Notes under the pieces: generated by a model | Seen by the model: only the letters and a program-made list of their open reading frames with translations | Databases searched by the model: none | What the model was told of the DNA's origin: nothing | Assembly: GCF_033958435.1 (NCBI RefSeq) | Contig: NC_134145.1 | Span: forward strand, 35,429,501-35,493,500 | Length of the DNA stretch: 64,000 nt | Source: Carettochelys insculpta | Lineage: Eukaryota; Chordata; Testudines; Carettochelyidae | Direction of reading: 5' to 3' | In this document: piece by piece, positions 32,633 to 44,345 of the stretch | Layout: each line of letters starts with the position of its first letter | How positions within the stretch are numbered: the stretch's first letter is position 1 | Program-made: the position numbers and the translations under genes

Positions 32633-34063
32633 TCATGACCCACATCTGGGCTGAAGGCCCCGTCGAGGCTGGGTGGGGGCCGGGAGAACCGGCAGGTATG
32701 GCTGGGCTGGTTCCTGATCCCTGCGGTCCCCCTCCTTGGCAGGCTCCAGGACAGGTGGAGGGCGGCTGAGAGGGACGGCGGCCAGAGCAGCAGGGGGTGC
32801 CATCTGCTCGGCGATCCGCTCGAAAGTCCTCATGAAGGACCCCCCAAGCCTCCAGGTGCCAGGCCAGCGCTCCTCCACTTGCAGGCGGTGCTCTGAAACC
32901 TCCACTTGATGCTGGAGGGTGGCAAGGAGCTGGGGGTCTGTAGTCGCCCATGGCTGGCTCCGGCGGTGGCAGGCTCGTCCTGGGCCTGGTCCCTGCTCTG
33001 CTGCTGGGCTGCCCTGATGCGATGGTCCCGGTGGGCTGTCCGGCACAACAGTCGCAGCGCCCGTGCTGGCGAGGCCTTCAGATGGTGTGGCTGAGGAATA
33101 GAGGGGGGAAGAGTGGAGACATCCGTTAGTCTGGGTCCTGACCTGTGGCCCATGTCCCCCTACCCCTCCGCTGCTGGTTCCCCATCCCGTCCCCCAGAAA
33201 TGATGATGAGTGTGGTATCCCCCCCCGGGGGTGGCCCCTTCTGAGGTTCTGCTCCCCGCTATCCCCAGGGATGGACCATGGCGCTGTCCTGGGGGGCAGG
33301 TGCTGACAGGCTCTGAGGGATGTGCCACTGCTGTCCTCAGGGCTGTGGTCTGGCTGGGTGTGTGGAGGGCGATGGTCGTGTCCCTTGTCTCCACCCCTTA
33401 ACCCGGGGGTGTGCACTGGGGGGGTACATACCTGACGGTCCACTCCCACGGTCGGGTCACCCGTTAGGTGGACGCCCTGCTGGAGCTGCAGGAGAGGAGG
33501 TTGATGAGGACCCCCCCGTCGCTGGAGCCCTCCTCCTCCTCCTCCTCTGCTGTCCCAGGGATGGGCTCCTCTGAGGGCCCCTGGGCTGCAGGGCTGGCCT
33601 CTGGGCCAGACTCCAGCTCTGGGGCCTGCTGGGGCTTGTCGGCTGAGGTGTCAAGGGTGGCCTGGGGGGAGGTGGTGTACTGGGGGCCCAGGATCTCCCT
33701 GAGCTCCCTGTAAAAGGGGCAAGCAGCGGGGGCGGCTCCAGACCAGCTGTCTGTGTCCCGGGCCCGGGCGTAACCCTGCCGCAGCTCCTTGACCTTACTC
33801 CTGACATGGTCAGGAGTGCGGACAGGGAGACCCTGGGCAGCCAGGCCTTTGGCCAGCCAGGCGAATTCATCTGCGTTCCGCCGCTTGCTCCCTGTTACCT
33901 GGAGCACCTCCTCCTCACCCCAAAGCCCCAGCAAGTCCCAGATCTTGGTGTCTGACCAGGAGGGGCCCCGCCACCTCTTTCCCCCCCGGCTGGATGGCTG
34001 GGAGCCCTGGGTCCCCTTGGGGGGAGTGCCCTGTGGGTGCTTGGGGGGCTGGCTGGCTGCCAT
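32633..34063 (-). pseudogene. Harbinger Myb/SANT-like DNA-binding protein
   Basis: The second gene of the Harbinger element. Reading leftward, a plausible start is MAASQPPKH (34063). A basic linker (SSRGGKRWRGPSWSD) leads into a Myb/SANT-like (MADF-type) trihelix with W-x-L spacing (TKIWDLLGLWGEEEVLQ, RNADEFAWLAKGLAAQG, VRSKVKELRQGYARARD). A Pro/Glu-rich tail ends in ISNLL-like GGVLINLLS at about 33490. A stop follows, but a donor (CAG|GTATGT) at 33431 and an acceptor (ATTCCTCAG) at 33091 suggest a second exon at 33090-32633 with VEVSEHRLQVEERW and SFMRTFERIAEQM helices. Such proteins help the transposase enter the nucleus and bind the element ends. The frame break near 33465 makes an intact product unlikely. 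Confidence 0.75.
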
Positions 34064-34580
34064 GGGTGCTGGGTGGTGGATTGGGGCGTCTGGAGGGCGT
34101 GCAGGCTGTGCACGTGTCTGTGCTGCTGCCCGCACGCTCTCAGCTTCCTGCCACAGGAAATAAGGGGGCAGGGAGCTTTAAGGGGTTGCTGCACGGGGTG
34201 ACCATACAGCTCAGGGGCTGGACAGAGAGTCTCTCAACCCCTCAGCTGATGGCTGCCATGGAGGACCCTGCTATTTTGACGTAGTGGGATGAGGATCGTC
34301 TACACATGCCCTACTTCGATGCTGGACATTGAAGTAGGGAGCTATTCCCATCTTCTGATGGGGATTGCGATTTCGACATCTTGCCGCCTTATGTCGATTT
34401 CAACTTCAAAATAGCGCTCGGCATGTGTAGACGCACCGGGCACTATTTCGAAGTTGGCCTGCCTATATCAAAATAGCCTGCTAGTGTAGACGCAGCTTTT
34501 GTGTTTAATATCTGCCTGCTCATTAACATGCTTTTGGTCATAAATTTCCCACTGCAGAATAACAAAAATAACAACTCCTA

Positions 34581-34815
34581 GGGCTTGTCTACACTAGCTC
34601 CATGCTTTTGAGGAGTAAAGGCGCTTCAAAGTACTGGTGGGTGAGCTGCGGCTAGATGTGAGCCGGCACATTTGAAGTTTAACACTTCGAAGTTGCTGCA
34701 GGGGGGAATTTGTTTAATAAAGTGCTGCATATTCACTGCAGCACTTCATTAATAAACTCCCAACACCCTACTTACCATGCTCCCTTTGAAGTAGGGAGCT
34801 AGTGTAGACAAGCCC
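34581..34815. mobile_element. Harbinger-like MITE (235 bp)
   Basis: Ends GGGCTTGTCTACACTAG and CTAGTGTAGACAAGCCC are perfect inverted repeats. Flanking trinucleotides are CTA and TTA. The interior holds TTCGAAGT/ACTTCAAA blocks and GCAGCACTTCATTAATAAA as in the larger palindromes. It lies only 83 bp beyond the full Harbinger element. Confidence 0.75.
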
Positions 34816-35457
34816 TTACTGAGATTCTCCAGGGCTCAGCAAAATGATGTATTTGTAAGTAGGTAATTCTTTTAAAATAACAACTGGTATTTTTAAAAGT
34901 TTTTTTTAAAAACTTTAACTTTAAAGTAATAAAGATGAAGAATGTATCTTTACTCCTCTGTACATAGAAACTATCTGCTCAGGTAATTACAAATGGAAAA
35001 ATTTTAAGTGGAAACTTCAATTCAAAGTTATACTGAATACATGACTATTTAAACACATTCAGTTTCAGATGTGCTTGGGTGCCTTTCTGCCAATTGGAAA
35101 TTGCCAACTGTTTTATCTTCCAAAAATAACTATAAATATTTTGAATACTTGATCAGTGGCTTGGAGTCACAAGAGACATTACGTATTTCCTGTTTTCTTA
35201 ATTTATCATTATAAAAAATCGAAGGGCAGCAGCATTTGGTGTTATAAAAGATTTAAATTTTTCTATGGAGGGCTAGGAAATCTGTTACATTCACTTGACA
35301 CATTCACTTATGGTAAAGTATTTAAGATCCCACAACCTTTTACAAATGCTGGGAAAAGTTAACAAAGTGGAAATAGTCAGTGCACTCAATAGATTAAATT
35401 TCTGACAGAAGTTTATGTCTCTGATTCTTCTTTTCAATATTTTATCTTGTTATGCAG
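34816..35457. other. TLCD4 intron, no feature seen
   Basis: AT-rich intronic sequence leading to the acceptor TTATGCAG at 35450-35457. Confidence 0.5.
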
Positions 35458-35531
35458 GGTGAAGGAATGTTGGCATATTTTGGTAACTTCCGTCTGCTTG
35501 CAGAGTTCTCTACTCCTTTTGTGAATCAGCG
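35458..35531 (+). CDS. TLCD4: TLCD4-like coding exon
   Basis: Acceptor TGTTATGCAG, donor CG|GTAGGT. It encodes GEGMLAYFGNFRLLAEFSTP then FVNQ(R): the loop-and-helix segment with the strongly conserved NFRLLAE...PFVNQRW signature of TLCD4-type TLC domains. It starts in phase 0 and leaves two bases (CG) that join G of the next exon to complete Arg. It is preceded by a 10.7-kb intron and followed by one of 6.1 kb, both swollen by transposons. Confidence 0.92.
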
Positions 35532-35957
35532 GTAGGTGGTTAATTATTTTACTTTAATTTGTATCTTGCCATTTTGTTAGATAACTGCAATTTAAGTGTA
35601 AATAACTAGTGAAAATTTGATTTTCTCCTGTCACTCTTTGACATACCTAAACTTATATGCTAGAAAAATTTGCTTGCTATGAAAATAATAGACTATTGTA
35701 CTCACAGAATTATTTTCCAATGTGTTCCGAAGGAGTTCCTTTTCATTGTAGATAGCATTCTGTATGCAACATGAAATGGGCATAAATCTCTTGAACAGAA
35801 GAATATGCATAAGTGTATAAGCTAGGTATAAAAATTATTAGGTAAACAAGTATGTAATGCAAATTTTCATTTCCATTAGAGGTTTCTAGCAGTACCAAGA
35901 AGACAAAAAACACTCCAGGTAGCTTTGTCATTGAGTCAAATTGTGGAATTGTATTAA

Positions 35958-37265
35958 TGATTCATAGACCTTAAAACTAGAACGGACCATCATGATTATC
36001 TCTATTATGACCTCCAGTACATTGGAGACCACAGAACCTCACCCACACATTCCTGTAAGAGACCTCTGACCTCTGGTTGAATTAAAATTACAGAAAATCC
36101 ACAATTTACATTGTTTGAACCTGCCAGTGACCCATGCTCCCTGATGCAGAGGAAGTAAAAAAATACCCCCATTATTTCTGGCAATCTAACCCCAGGGGCA
36201 AGTTTTTTCTTGACTCAAGATAGCCGTGTCTACACGTGCACGCTACTTCGAAGTAGCGGCACTAACTTCTAAATAGCGCCCGTCACGGCTACACGTGTTG
36301 GGCGCTATTTCGATGTTAACATCGACGTTAAGCGGCGAGACGTCGAAGCCACTAACCCCATGAGGGGATAGGAATAGCGCCCTACTTTGACGTTCAACGT
36401 CGAAGTAGGGACCGTGTAGTCGTTGCGCGTCCCGCAACATCGAAATTGCGGGGTCCTCCATGGTGGCCATCAGCTGAGGGGTTGAGAGACGCTCTCTCTC
36501 CAGCCCCTGCAGGGCTCTATGGTCACCGTGTGCGGCAGCCCTTAGCCCAGGGCTTCTGGCTGCTGCTGCTGCAGCTGTGGATCCATGCTGCATGCACAGG
36601 GTCTGCAACCAGTTGTCGGCTCTGTGGATCTTGTGTTGTTTAGTGCAACTGTGTCTGGGAGGGGCCCTTTAAGGGAGCGGCTTGCTGTTGAGTCCGCCCT
36701 GTGACCCTGTCTGCAGCTGTGGCTGGCACCCTTATTTCGATGTGTGCTACTTTGGCGTGTAGACGTTCCCTCGCAGCGCCTATTTCGATGTGGTGCTGCG
36801 CAACGTCGATGTTGAACGTCGACGTTGCCAGCCCTGGAGGACGTGTAGACGTTATTCATCGAAATAGCCTATTTCGATGTCACTACATCGAAATAAGCTA
36901 TTTCGATGTAGCGTTCATGTGTAGACATAGCCGATATGGTGATCATATAGACCCTAAATACGTGGGCACAGCTCACCAGGCAGACACCTACAAAAGAATT
37001 CTTTATAGCAACTTAGCTGTCCCCATCTAGTGTTTCATCACTGGGTCTTAGAGATATTTTCTGCTATCAATCTCAGATCAGCTACATGCCACTGTAGCCA
37101 GTCTTATACCATCCCCTCCATAAAGTTAGCAAGCTCACTCTTGAAGTAAGTTAGGTTTTATACCCCCCAGCTCCTTTTGGAGGGCTGTTCCAGAATTTCA
37201 CTCCTTTGATAGTTAAAAATCTTCATTATTGTTCTAGATTACTTGTGGTCTGTATTTTATAATGT
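35958..37265 (-). mobile_element. CR1 LINE 3' end split by a MITE
   Basis: Read on the - strand, 37265-36934 and then 36223-35958 give one continuous CR1 3' region (GTGTCTGCCTGGTGAGC, then GGTCTATATGATCACCATA, ending ...GGTCTATGAAT). The MITE at 36224-36933 interrupts it. No coding part remains. It lies in the TLCD4 intron. Confidence 0.65.
36224..36933. mobile_element. Non-autonomous Harbinger deletion derivative
   Basis: GAT flanks both sides of the TIRs (AGCCGTGTCTACACG on the left and, in reverse complement, GGCTATGTCTACACATG on the right). The subterminal sequences match those of the 3.9-kb element in inverted orientation, including the GGGCCCTTTAAGGGAGC block and the CAG-rich region (about 36555-36575). 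The transposase catalytic domain and Myb gene are deleted. It sits inside a CR1. Confidence 0.75.
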
Positions 37266-37558
37266 TGCAAGTAAATGTCTGACATATCTTTACAGGTTGC
37301 AAAGCTCAGAAACCTGTAATTTAAAGATTCATGGATTCCCAACCCTAGAAAGGGCATTGTAGAGTATCTAGTTCACACTTTCTTTCTCTCCTCTTCACCC
37401 ATGGAAATACTTATGGGCATTACAGAAATGAATAAAACACACACACAAAATTAACAGATAAAATATTAAAATGTCTTAGTAAGGCTATACTGTGGCTAAA
37501 CTTGGAAACATTTGGAAAGAGAGCTTTCGCACTCTTTCCTTAAGTTTCATGTGATGTA

Positions 37559-37814
37559 CAGTAAAAGCCATGTTATCTGGCATTCAGATAACTGGTGCTC
37601 CCAACTAGCTGGCACCTGCTCTGCCAGCCAGGGCCAGTTGCCGTGGAGCTGTCTACCAGCCAAGGAGGACTGCCACGGCGATGGTGGCTGGCTGCCACAG
37701 GGACCGCAGCCAGCTGCCAGGCCAGGCCTGGTGCAGTGGGCTTGACTATGTGGAAGACTTAATTATCCAGCAAACTCTTTTCTCCAAGGATGACAGATAA
37801 TCAAGCTTCTACTA
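37559..37814. mobile_element. Pogo/mariner-like MITE
   Basis: TA flanks both ends. TIRs are CAGTAAAAGCC and, in reverse complement, TAGTAGAAGC. TTATCTGGCATTC recurs inverted near the right end (ATTATCCAGCAAAC). Confidence 0.6.
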
Positions 37815-39202
37815 TAGTAGGTTGAGGTAACCGTTCTACAACACCAAAGGGGCTTGCTACTTACCTCGCACGCCTTGGTGGGAAACTCTCGAGAGGCTGA
37901 TGGGGGACAGCTTGGTAATATTCAGTATTTATTGTCGCTGGTCTCAGAGCAAAGAAATCATTAGGAAGAGGTAAGGAAGGCATGTTTCCTACTGAAGAAA
38001 TTTTTTGAAACATCTGTTGGATGATGTAGAACAGTTCCTGCATTCTGTGGCTTTAAGAGCTGTATTTGTTTTTTCCCCCTTTAAATAAATCCAGCAGTGA
38101 CTTCCTGTCCTTGATTAACTTACTCCACTGCCCGGTAGACACTAGCAAAAATGTAGAGTGGTAAAAATCTAATTCTATTTTTGTTACTTTGTATTTCAGG
38201 GTGCTAACTCTTACTGTCTTCCCTTTTAAGCATCTTAAATAACTAACCTTATCTAACTCTTTTGGCACTCAGAAATACAGTAGATCTGATGTTCCTTCTT
38301 TCACAAGCCTTTTGTATCCACTCCTATAATCTCCCCAAGTTTGCGTTCTAATTTGAGTGATGTTTCTGGGACAAGCAATACAGGAGTCAAATGTCTTCAG
38401 TGGTAATATCAAGAGCAATCATCAGAGAGGAGAAAAGGAGGGGAGATGAAGCATATGGGAAGCTATGAGGAAAAAAGATGCAGACAGGTTAGGTAAAATG
38501 TTTTATTGGGGATTAAGAAATTCTTGCCTCATTCTGTTTTAGTATTATGAATAGGTTTCAGCAGTGTTGTCACAAGGCATCTATGCAGTTTCACCTTTAC
38601 AATTCCTGAGTGCTCTGGCATAAAATATAGTATTCTGCATAGTCAACTGAAAAGAGTTTGTTCAGTAGCCCTAATGACTACCTTAATGCAAAAAAAGTAG
38701 AGCACATTAAATTCTTTCTCTCATAGAGCAGATTTCTTCTCTTTGAAGGATGTTTGCTTTTTTTTAACCCATCAGACAGAACCTATGTTCTTGGAAATAG
38801 CTGAGCCATAGAATTGTATGTCAAAGTTTAACCCACAATCTAGCAGAGCAATGATCACTTCACAAAGTCACTATCACAATTTGCTCCCTTAATAATAATG
38901 CAAATACTTCCTTAAAAACCCAACCCATGAATTCTGCCTGCCAGGCAATAGGCTATATGTAATAGTTATACCTCTTCAGTAGGTATCAATGTAGTAAAAA
39001 AAAGCAACTATTAAAATTACTCCTGCACTTTACATTTTTCATATAGCTCAGAATTTACATAATAATGCAACGTAACTTGTAATATGTACAGCTGCGGTTT
39101 TATCTTGGGACCAGGCTAATTTCTAAAGATCTTACTTAGTAGCAAGGCACCAGTAACAAAATCCAGCAAATGTGAAATAATAGATGGAGACCCTACCTAC
39201 AA
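37815..39202. other. TLCD4 intron, no feature seen
   Basis: Non-coding intronic sequence. Short frames lack conserved domains. Confidence 0.4.
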
Positions 39203-39204
39203 TA

Positions 39205-39529
39205 CAGGGTGAATCTCTCTAATCTGAAATTCTTTCATCTGACAACATCCGTAATCCAGAATGATTTTGGTTAGCTGTATGACCATATATCATGGGTATG
39301 GCCAAGTTTCTCATGGTCTCATGGTTTACTTACAGCCACCAGTCCTAGCTCTCAGTGTTCTGTGCTGTTATTTAGCTGTAATTTAGCCCTAAATGTTTTC
39401 TAAGAGTCCTGTTCAGCTGTAGAAGTGTTGGTAATATGCTAGAAAACACTGACCTCATGTGGTCTGGCAAATTCTCTCATCTGGCTTCAGTCAGGTCCTG
39501 AGAGTGCTACACGATAGAAGTTCAGCCTG
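39205..39529. mobile_element. Pogo/mariner-like MITE with TA duplication
   Basis: TA at 39203-39204 and 39530-39531. Ends are CAGGGTGAATCTCTC and, in reverse complement, CAGGCTGAACTTCT. CATCTGACAACATCC lies inside the left end and an inverse-like GGCAAATTCTCTCATCTGG near the right. Confidence 0.65.
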
Positions 39530-40845
39530 TACTAATTCCTTCTTTGCGTCCTTCCTCCACCCCTCTTTCTCTCTCGAACCCTACATGGGATGTAAAATGT
39601 TAACCAATAAGCAACTGACCTTGGTAGTCAATCCCTGGGCCCAGCTTCACCAGCCTCAGCACTGGCCAGGTGCCAGTCAGATTCCAGCCATGATGGCCAA
39701 ACCACGGTCCTGGTCCTGGTGAGACACTGCCAGCTGGAGCACAAGCCTGATCATGCTGGACAGACCCCAGCCCTGGCTGACACCAGCCGCATAGCCAACC
39801 AACAGGCCCCAGTCCCAGTGGTCAAAGCAGCCCCAGCCCCTCTAACTTTAATTATTTAAATGGTTAACTTTCTAAATGGTATTTGCATTCCTAGGTCCTA
39901 TCAAATTGATGGCTGTGACAAAGGCATCATGGACCATGCAATCTGGTCTCCCTGGTGAAATCTGGTCTTTTATCATGTATTACACAGATTTCACAGGGGA
40001 CACCAGCATTTCTCACACTGGGTGGTCGGGATCTAAAAGGTGGTTGCAGGGTGGTGGCAAGGTTATTGTAGATATTGTCACCCTTATTTCTGTGCTGGTG
40101 CCTTCAGAGCTGAGCAGCTGGAGAGTGGAAGCTACTAGCTGAGGGTCCAGGTCTGGAGGTAGCAACACAGAAGTAGGGGTGGCAATACCACACCGCACCA
40201 TCCTTACTTTATGCTGTTGCTGGCAGTGATGGTGCATTCAGAGCTGACTCCTGGCCAGCCATCACTGTTTTCTAGCTACCTAGCTCTGACAGCATTGCTA
40301 CCGACAGCAGCCAAGGCAGAGGTGAACTTAGCAATACTGCGACCTCCCCTACAATAAACTTGCAACACCTCTGCCCCATGTCCCCCAAGTCTCTTTTAAG
40401 GTCAGGACCTATCCAGTTACAACGTTGTGAAATTTCAGATTTAAATATCTGAAACCAAGAAAATTAAGATTTTTAAAATCCTATGACTGTGAAATTGACC
40501 AAAATGGACTGCAAGTTTGGTAGGGCCCTAAATAATTTTGAGGAAGTCTGGAGCTAAATTTCTCAGTGCAGTTTCATTTCTTAAAAATTGAATAGTAGAT
40601 TCTCATCAGGCAGTGCAAATTAAAATGATCAAAGAATAAGAAAACATTTATTTCACAGTTGTCATTTTGAAGTTACTTTACAAAACAAATTATTCATACT
40701 CTACAGCAAGGATTTTCAGCCTGTGACCTGCAGAGCCCTGAGGATCTACTGTTAAGCCTAAGATTTTTAACACCTCTAGATGAAATTTTGTAGGAAATGA
40801 AATGAGACTGAAAACCGTTCCTTTATACTACAGAATAGCAACTAA
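39530..40845. other. TLCD4 intron, no gene seen
   Basis: Mixed intronic sequence. 39640-39840 is a CAGCC/CCCAG-rich low-complexity stretch. No exon or well-bounded repeat was recognised. Confidence 0.4.
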
Positions 40846-40847
40846 AA

Positions 40848-41360
40848 TTAGGATGACATCCGTCTCATTTTCACTGGGACGGTCCCGTATTTGGGATGCC
40901 AAAAAGGCATCTCAACTTACTTTAAAAAAGGGATGAACTGTCCTGTTTCTGCTGTGCAGGCACAGCTGCCTGCTGGAAGGCACATACTGTGTGTCTCCAA
41001 CAGAGGGAGCCAGCAGGTTAGCTGGGGAGGGGAAGCGCTGCAGCTGCCCCATCCCTGCTGCTTCCCCAAACCTCAGGGAAGGGAGGGGGAACACTGCAGC
41101 TGCTCCATCCTGGCGGCTGCTCTGAGGCTCGGGGAATGGGGGAAGGTTACCACAACTGCTCCCTCTTTGCTGCTTCTCCGAGGCTTGGGGAATTGGGGGG
41201 GAGTGCCACAACTGTTCCCTCCTTGCTGCTTCCCCAAGGCTCTGGGAACTGGGGGGAAGCGACCTGCCTGCTCCACCCCAGCCGCTTCCCTGAGGCTCGG
41301 GGAAGGGGTGGGGGAGTGCCCCGTGTCCTGTATGTGACCATGGAAGATATGGTCACCCTA
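40848..41360. mobile_element. DNA transposon, TIR GGGTGACCAT family
   Basis: Left end AGGATGACATCC; the right end in reverse complement is TAGGGTGACCATATC. It shares GGTCCCGTATTTGGGATGCC with the copy at 16938-17287 in the opposite orientation. The interior consists of three to four GC-rich units of about 60-70 bp around CTTCCCCAA(G/A)(C/G)CT. The open frame at 40891-41337 is a by-product of these units. Confidence 0.55.
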
Positions 41361-41646
41361 ACTAAAATGCACAATTATTACATACTCATTTACAATTCAA
41401 ATTAGATTACTTTGCTTGCTATTTCTTAAAATATTATTAGGAATTTTTATGTAGTAATGGAGATTACATGGGGCTTTGAACCAAGACAGTTAACTGGCCA
41501 AAAGAGTTTTAGATGACACCACAATACAAGGGAACACTTCCGGACTGTGAGGGCTTGGGGATAAATAGATGAATAGTGACAGGTCATAAGAAGGGATTTG
41601 AAAAATCTGAAACTTGTTTGGTTTTGTAAATACTTCTCTCTTGCAG

Positions 41647-41962
41647 GTGGTTCTTTGAAGTGCTGGGGTACCCCAAATCTTCAAAAGCCAACATCATAAA
41701 TGGGGTACTGATGACAGTCGTGTTCTTCATGGTGAGGATTGCAGTCATGCCTGTTTACTATGGCAGTGTCATTCCTGTGTTTGGAACAGAGGCTTTCCAC
41801 AGAACAGGAGTTGCAGCTCAGAGCGCCTGGATTATCTCTAGTGTTGTCTTGGATGTGATGAACTTGATGTGGATGGTCAAAATTACAAAGGGATGCTACA
41901 AAGTTATTTGCCTCATTGGACAAGAGGAAGCCAAAATGCATAAGAATAGAAAATCTGACTAG
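41647..41962 (+). CDS. TLCD4: TLCD4-like last coding exon
   Basis: Acceptor CTCTCTTGCAG. The first G completes the Arg codon from the previous exon. It encodes [20 protein letters not shown], a membrane helix ([19 protein letters not shown]), a lumenal/cytosolic loop, a second helix ([19 protein letters not shown]) and a basic cytoplasmic tail ending KNRKSD, with TAG at 41960-41962. The order and spacing match the C-terminal third of TLCD4 (about 260 residues in mammals). The ending with charged residues after the last helix is typical. No frame damage is present in any of the four exons, so the gene appears functional. Confidence 0.93.
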
Positions 41963-44345
41963 CAATTATATGAGGAAAACTGAACTTGCTAAGAATTATT
42001 TGGGCTCTTTATTGATCTTAATCTTTCCCTTGCCACACTGTCTGCATGCCCAGGGCCACATCATTTGAAAACAATCCCGCTCTGTGGGAAACAATGGCAT
42101 GTGACGTACTGTATGTATAGGCTCATATAAATGAGTCTACCTGTGTATTCTAAGCACTTAACTGACAAATGAACTTAAAAAGGAACAAGCTTATTAGTTG
42201 GTAGCCTTCTATCAGTTTGTTCCTAAAATGTTTTCACTCAGGTTTCTCAATGTGTTTTTAAAGCCTGTGAGTTAGGATCTTTTGTTGTAAGTTATGCAGA
42301 TATGGCAAGTTTCTTGACATGTTTGTGTGCTTTCTGTTATTAGTATTTGGTGTTAACAATCAAAATTTCATCCTTGACTTTTTTTTTTTTTTTGCAACAA
42401 AGGCTAAGAATTTGTCTTTGATTCTATGAAATCTTTTACTGACTTTCATCTGCCTTATATGCATGGACACAATCTTTTGGGGGTGGATTTATGAAACAGT
42501 TTTACAAATATTGGTATAATGTAGTGTTTGAGCATCTTTTAAAAATCTTTTATGTGGAGGGATGACTGTGCTGCTGTAGTAATGTATTCTTATTCTTTGA
42601 TCATTATTCTTTTCAAAGTTAGCATGGTTAAACAGTGTGTAGAAACAAACAAATTCTTATCACAATGCTCTCTCCCTGTGAAGGCTACTGCTGCTGCTAC
42701 TATTTTGAGGAGTATTGGAACTCTGTTTTAAATATTTTATTTTAACCAAAAGACTTTTAGGGTGTAAACAATTAAAGGGTAGGAGACTAAATGCTTTTAT
42801 AAATGTGGTTATGTCACAGTAACCATCTCCCCTCCAGAGCTGTCTTCTTACTATGAAAATGCTCAATATTTATAAGTCATATTGTCCATCCTATTATGTG
42901 ATAGGAAATTTGAGGTGATGGCCAAAGAAAGTCATCTTGTATGCAAGAAGATTTATTAGCAGACCCCAGAAAGAATAGTTTCCTTTATTCTCTTCAAAAC
43001 TGTTAAGAAGATCTATGGAGACGGTCATAGGAGCAGCTTATGTTGTTAGAAACAACATTCTGGTTTTGGATCCACTTAGCCCTTGGTAGATATTCTCCTT
43101 TCTCTTCAAGCATAGAACTTCCAGTAATGTGCATTGGAAGGAGGGGGAGATTTGAGCATGTGGGAAGATAAGACTATGAAAGAGATGCCAACCTGAGAGA
43201 ATTTTGTTTTCTTTCATATAACTTTGGGGCGGAGTTAGGTATGTTATGGTGATTGTGGGGGTTTTGTTTGTTTGTTTGTTTTACTTTAAACCAAATCTGG
43301 TTTGCAGAAATGCTTTGTTTACTTGATTGTCATCACTTGCAGTTTGTGATACCATCTGCTAGTATGTGGTGCTGAATTTGTGCTTTTTCACACACCAGTG
43401 TGATGCTATTACATACAAATGTTGTAGCAAACTATTCAGGCAAGATCTTTTGATTTTGTTTCTTAACATTTTATCAAATTTGTTCCCTGTTGATTTAATG
43501 GGTTTTTTATGCTGTTCTCTATAGCAACACCCTTCAAAGTGACATCTCCTTTCCTCTGAACAAATACAGGTGTGTGAGTGCTAGTTAATGGGGGCTAGAA
43601 GGGAGAGAGCTGCAAAATTAATGAAAATTAAAAAAAAAATACAGAAGCAAGCTGTCCCTTTATGATTTACTGGTAGCTTGTCTACACTTAAAACCTCTCT
43701 ATAGCACTTAATGAAGACGCTACCTACACCAACGAAACAGCTTCTCCTGCTTGCATAGGTACTCAACCTCTCCAGGAGACATAAGCCGTATCAACTGGAG
43801 AAGCCTTCCTGTTGACATTGCACTATCTTCACTGGAGGGTACATCAGTATTATTACAGCACTCACAGTGAGGATTGTCCACACCCCTGTGTGCTGCAGGT
43901 GTACTGACATAAGTTTGTAAACTGAATTTATAACTCCCTAGGTCACCAAGAAGTCTCCACAAAATGCTGTCAATGGATTTTTTGCTTTGTTTTGTGATAT
44001 AGCCAAGGCAGTTGTGGTTAAAGCAGTCAGTTCTCTTTGAAGGAGATAGTAGAGTATTATATATGGTGATATAATACTCATTTCTACGGGCATATTTACA
44101 TTATTTATCTAGCAGTAATTTTTTCCAGCGCTATGTCTTTATTTTTCAATGGGTAGGTGGCAAAGGTGGCTAACGAATTCAGTTCCTTACAATATATTCT
44201 TAGCAGTCCTGTTGCCTTATTATGGAGATGAATAGTTCAGTTCTAGATGCACAGTAACTGACGTGTATGTTTTATTATCTTTAATTGACATTCTTGAATT
44301 AGTGCACCTTATCTTTGGTACCAATAAATTCATATTATAGTGAAT
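41963..44345 (+). other. TLCD4: Probable TLCD4 3'UTR
   Basis: Largely unique AT-rich sequence directly after the stop codon. The best polyadenylation signal I see is AATAAA at 44323-44328, with another at about 44683. Long 3'UTRs are common in vertebrates, but transcript data would be needed to set the end. A weak MITE-like stretch lies at 43676-43950. Confidence 0.4.
43676..43950. mobile_element. Possible degraded Harbinger-like MITE
   Basis: Begins with AGCTTGTCTACACTTAAAAC, the same TIR type as other MITEs in the window. Internal CTCTCCAGGAGAC and TCAACTGGAGAAGC pieces look self-complementary. The right terminus is not clear. Confidence 0.35.

Larger units (their letters stand above)
30570..34497 (+). 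mobile_element. PIF/Harbinger transposon, near full length
   Basis: 3928 bp flanked by TTT on both sides (30567-30569 and 34498-34500). The ends are inverted: GGCTACGTCTACACTG and AGCTGCGTCTACACTAG. The subterminal regions share ATTTCGAT/ATCGAAAT blocks. It carries the two genes expected of the superfamily: a transposase on + (30614-32315) and a Myb/SANT protein on - (32633-34063), transcribed toward each other. Both are damaged. It sits in the TLCD4 intron and is the likely source type for the many MITEs with the same TIR. Confidence 0.85.

Noticed and set aside
40891..41337. 148-codon open frame
   Set aside because: Made of GC-rich tandem units inside a DNA transposon; the antisense frame looks equally open.
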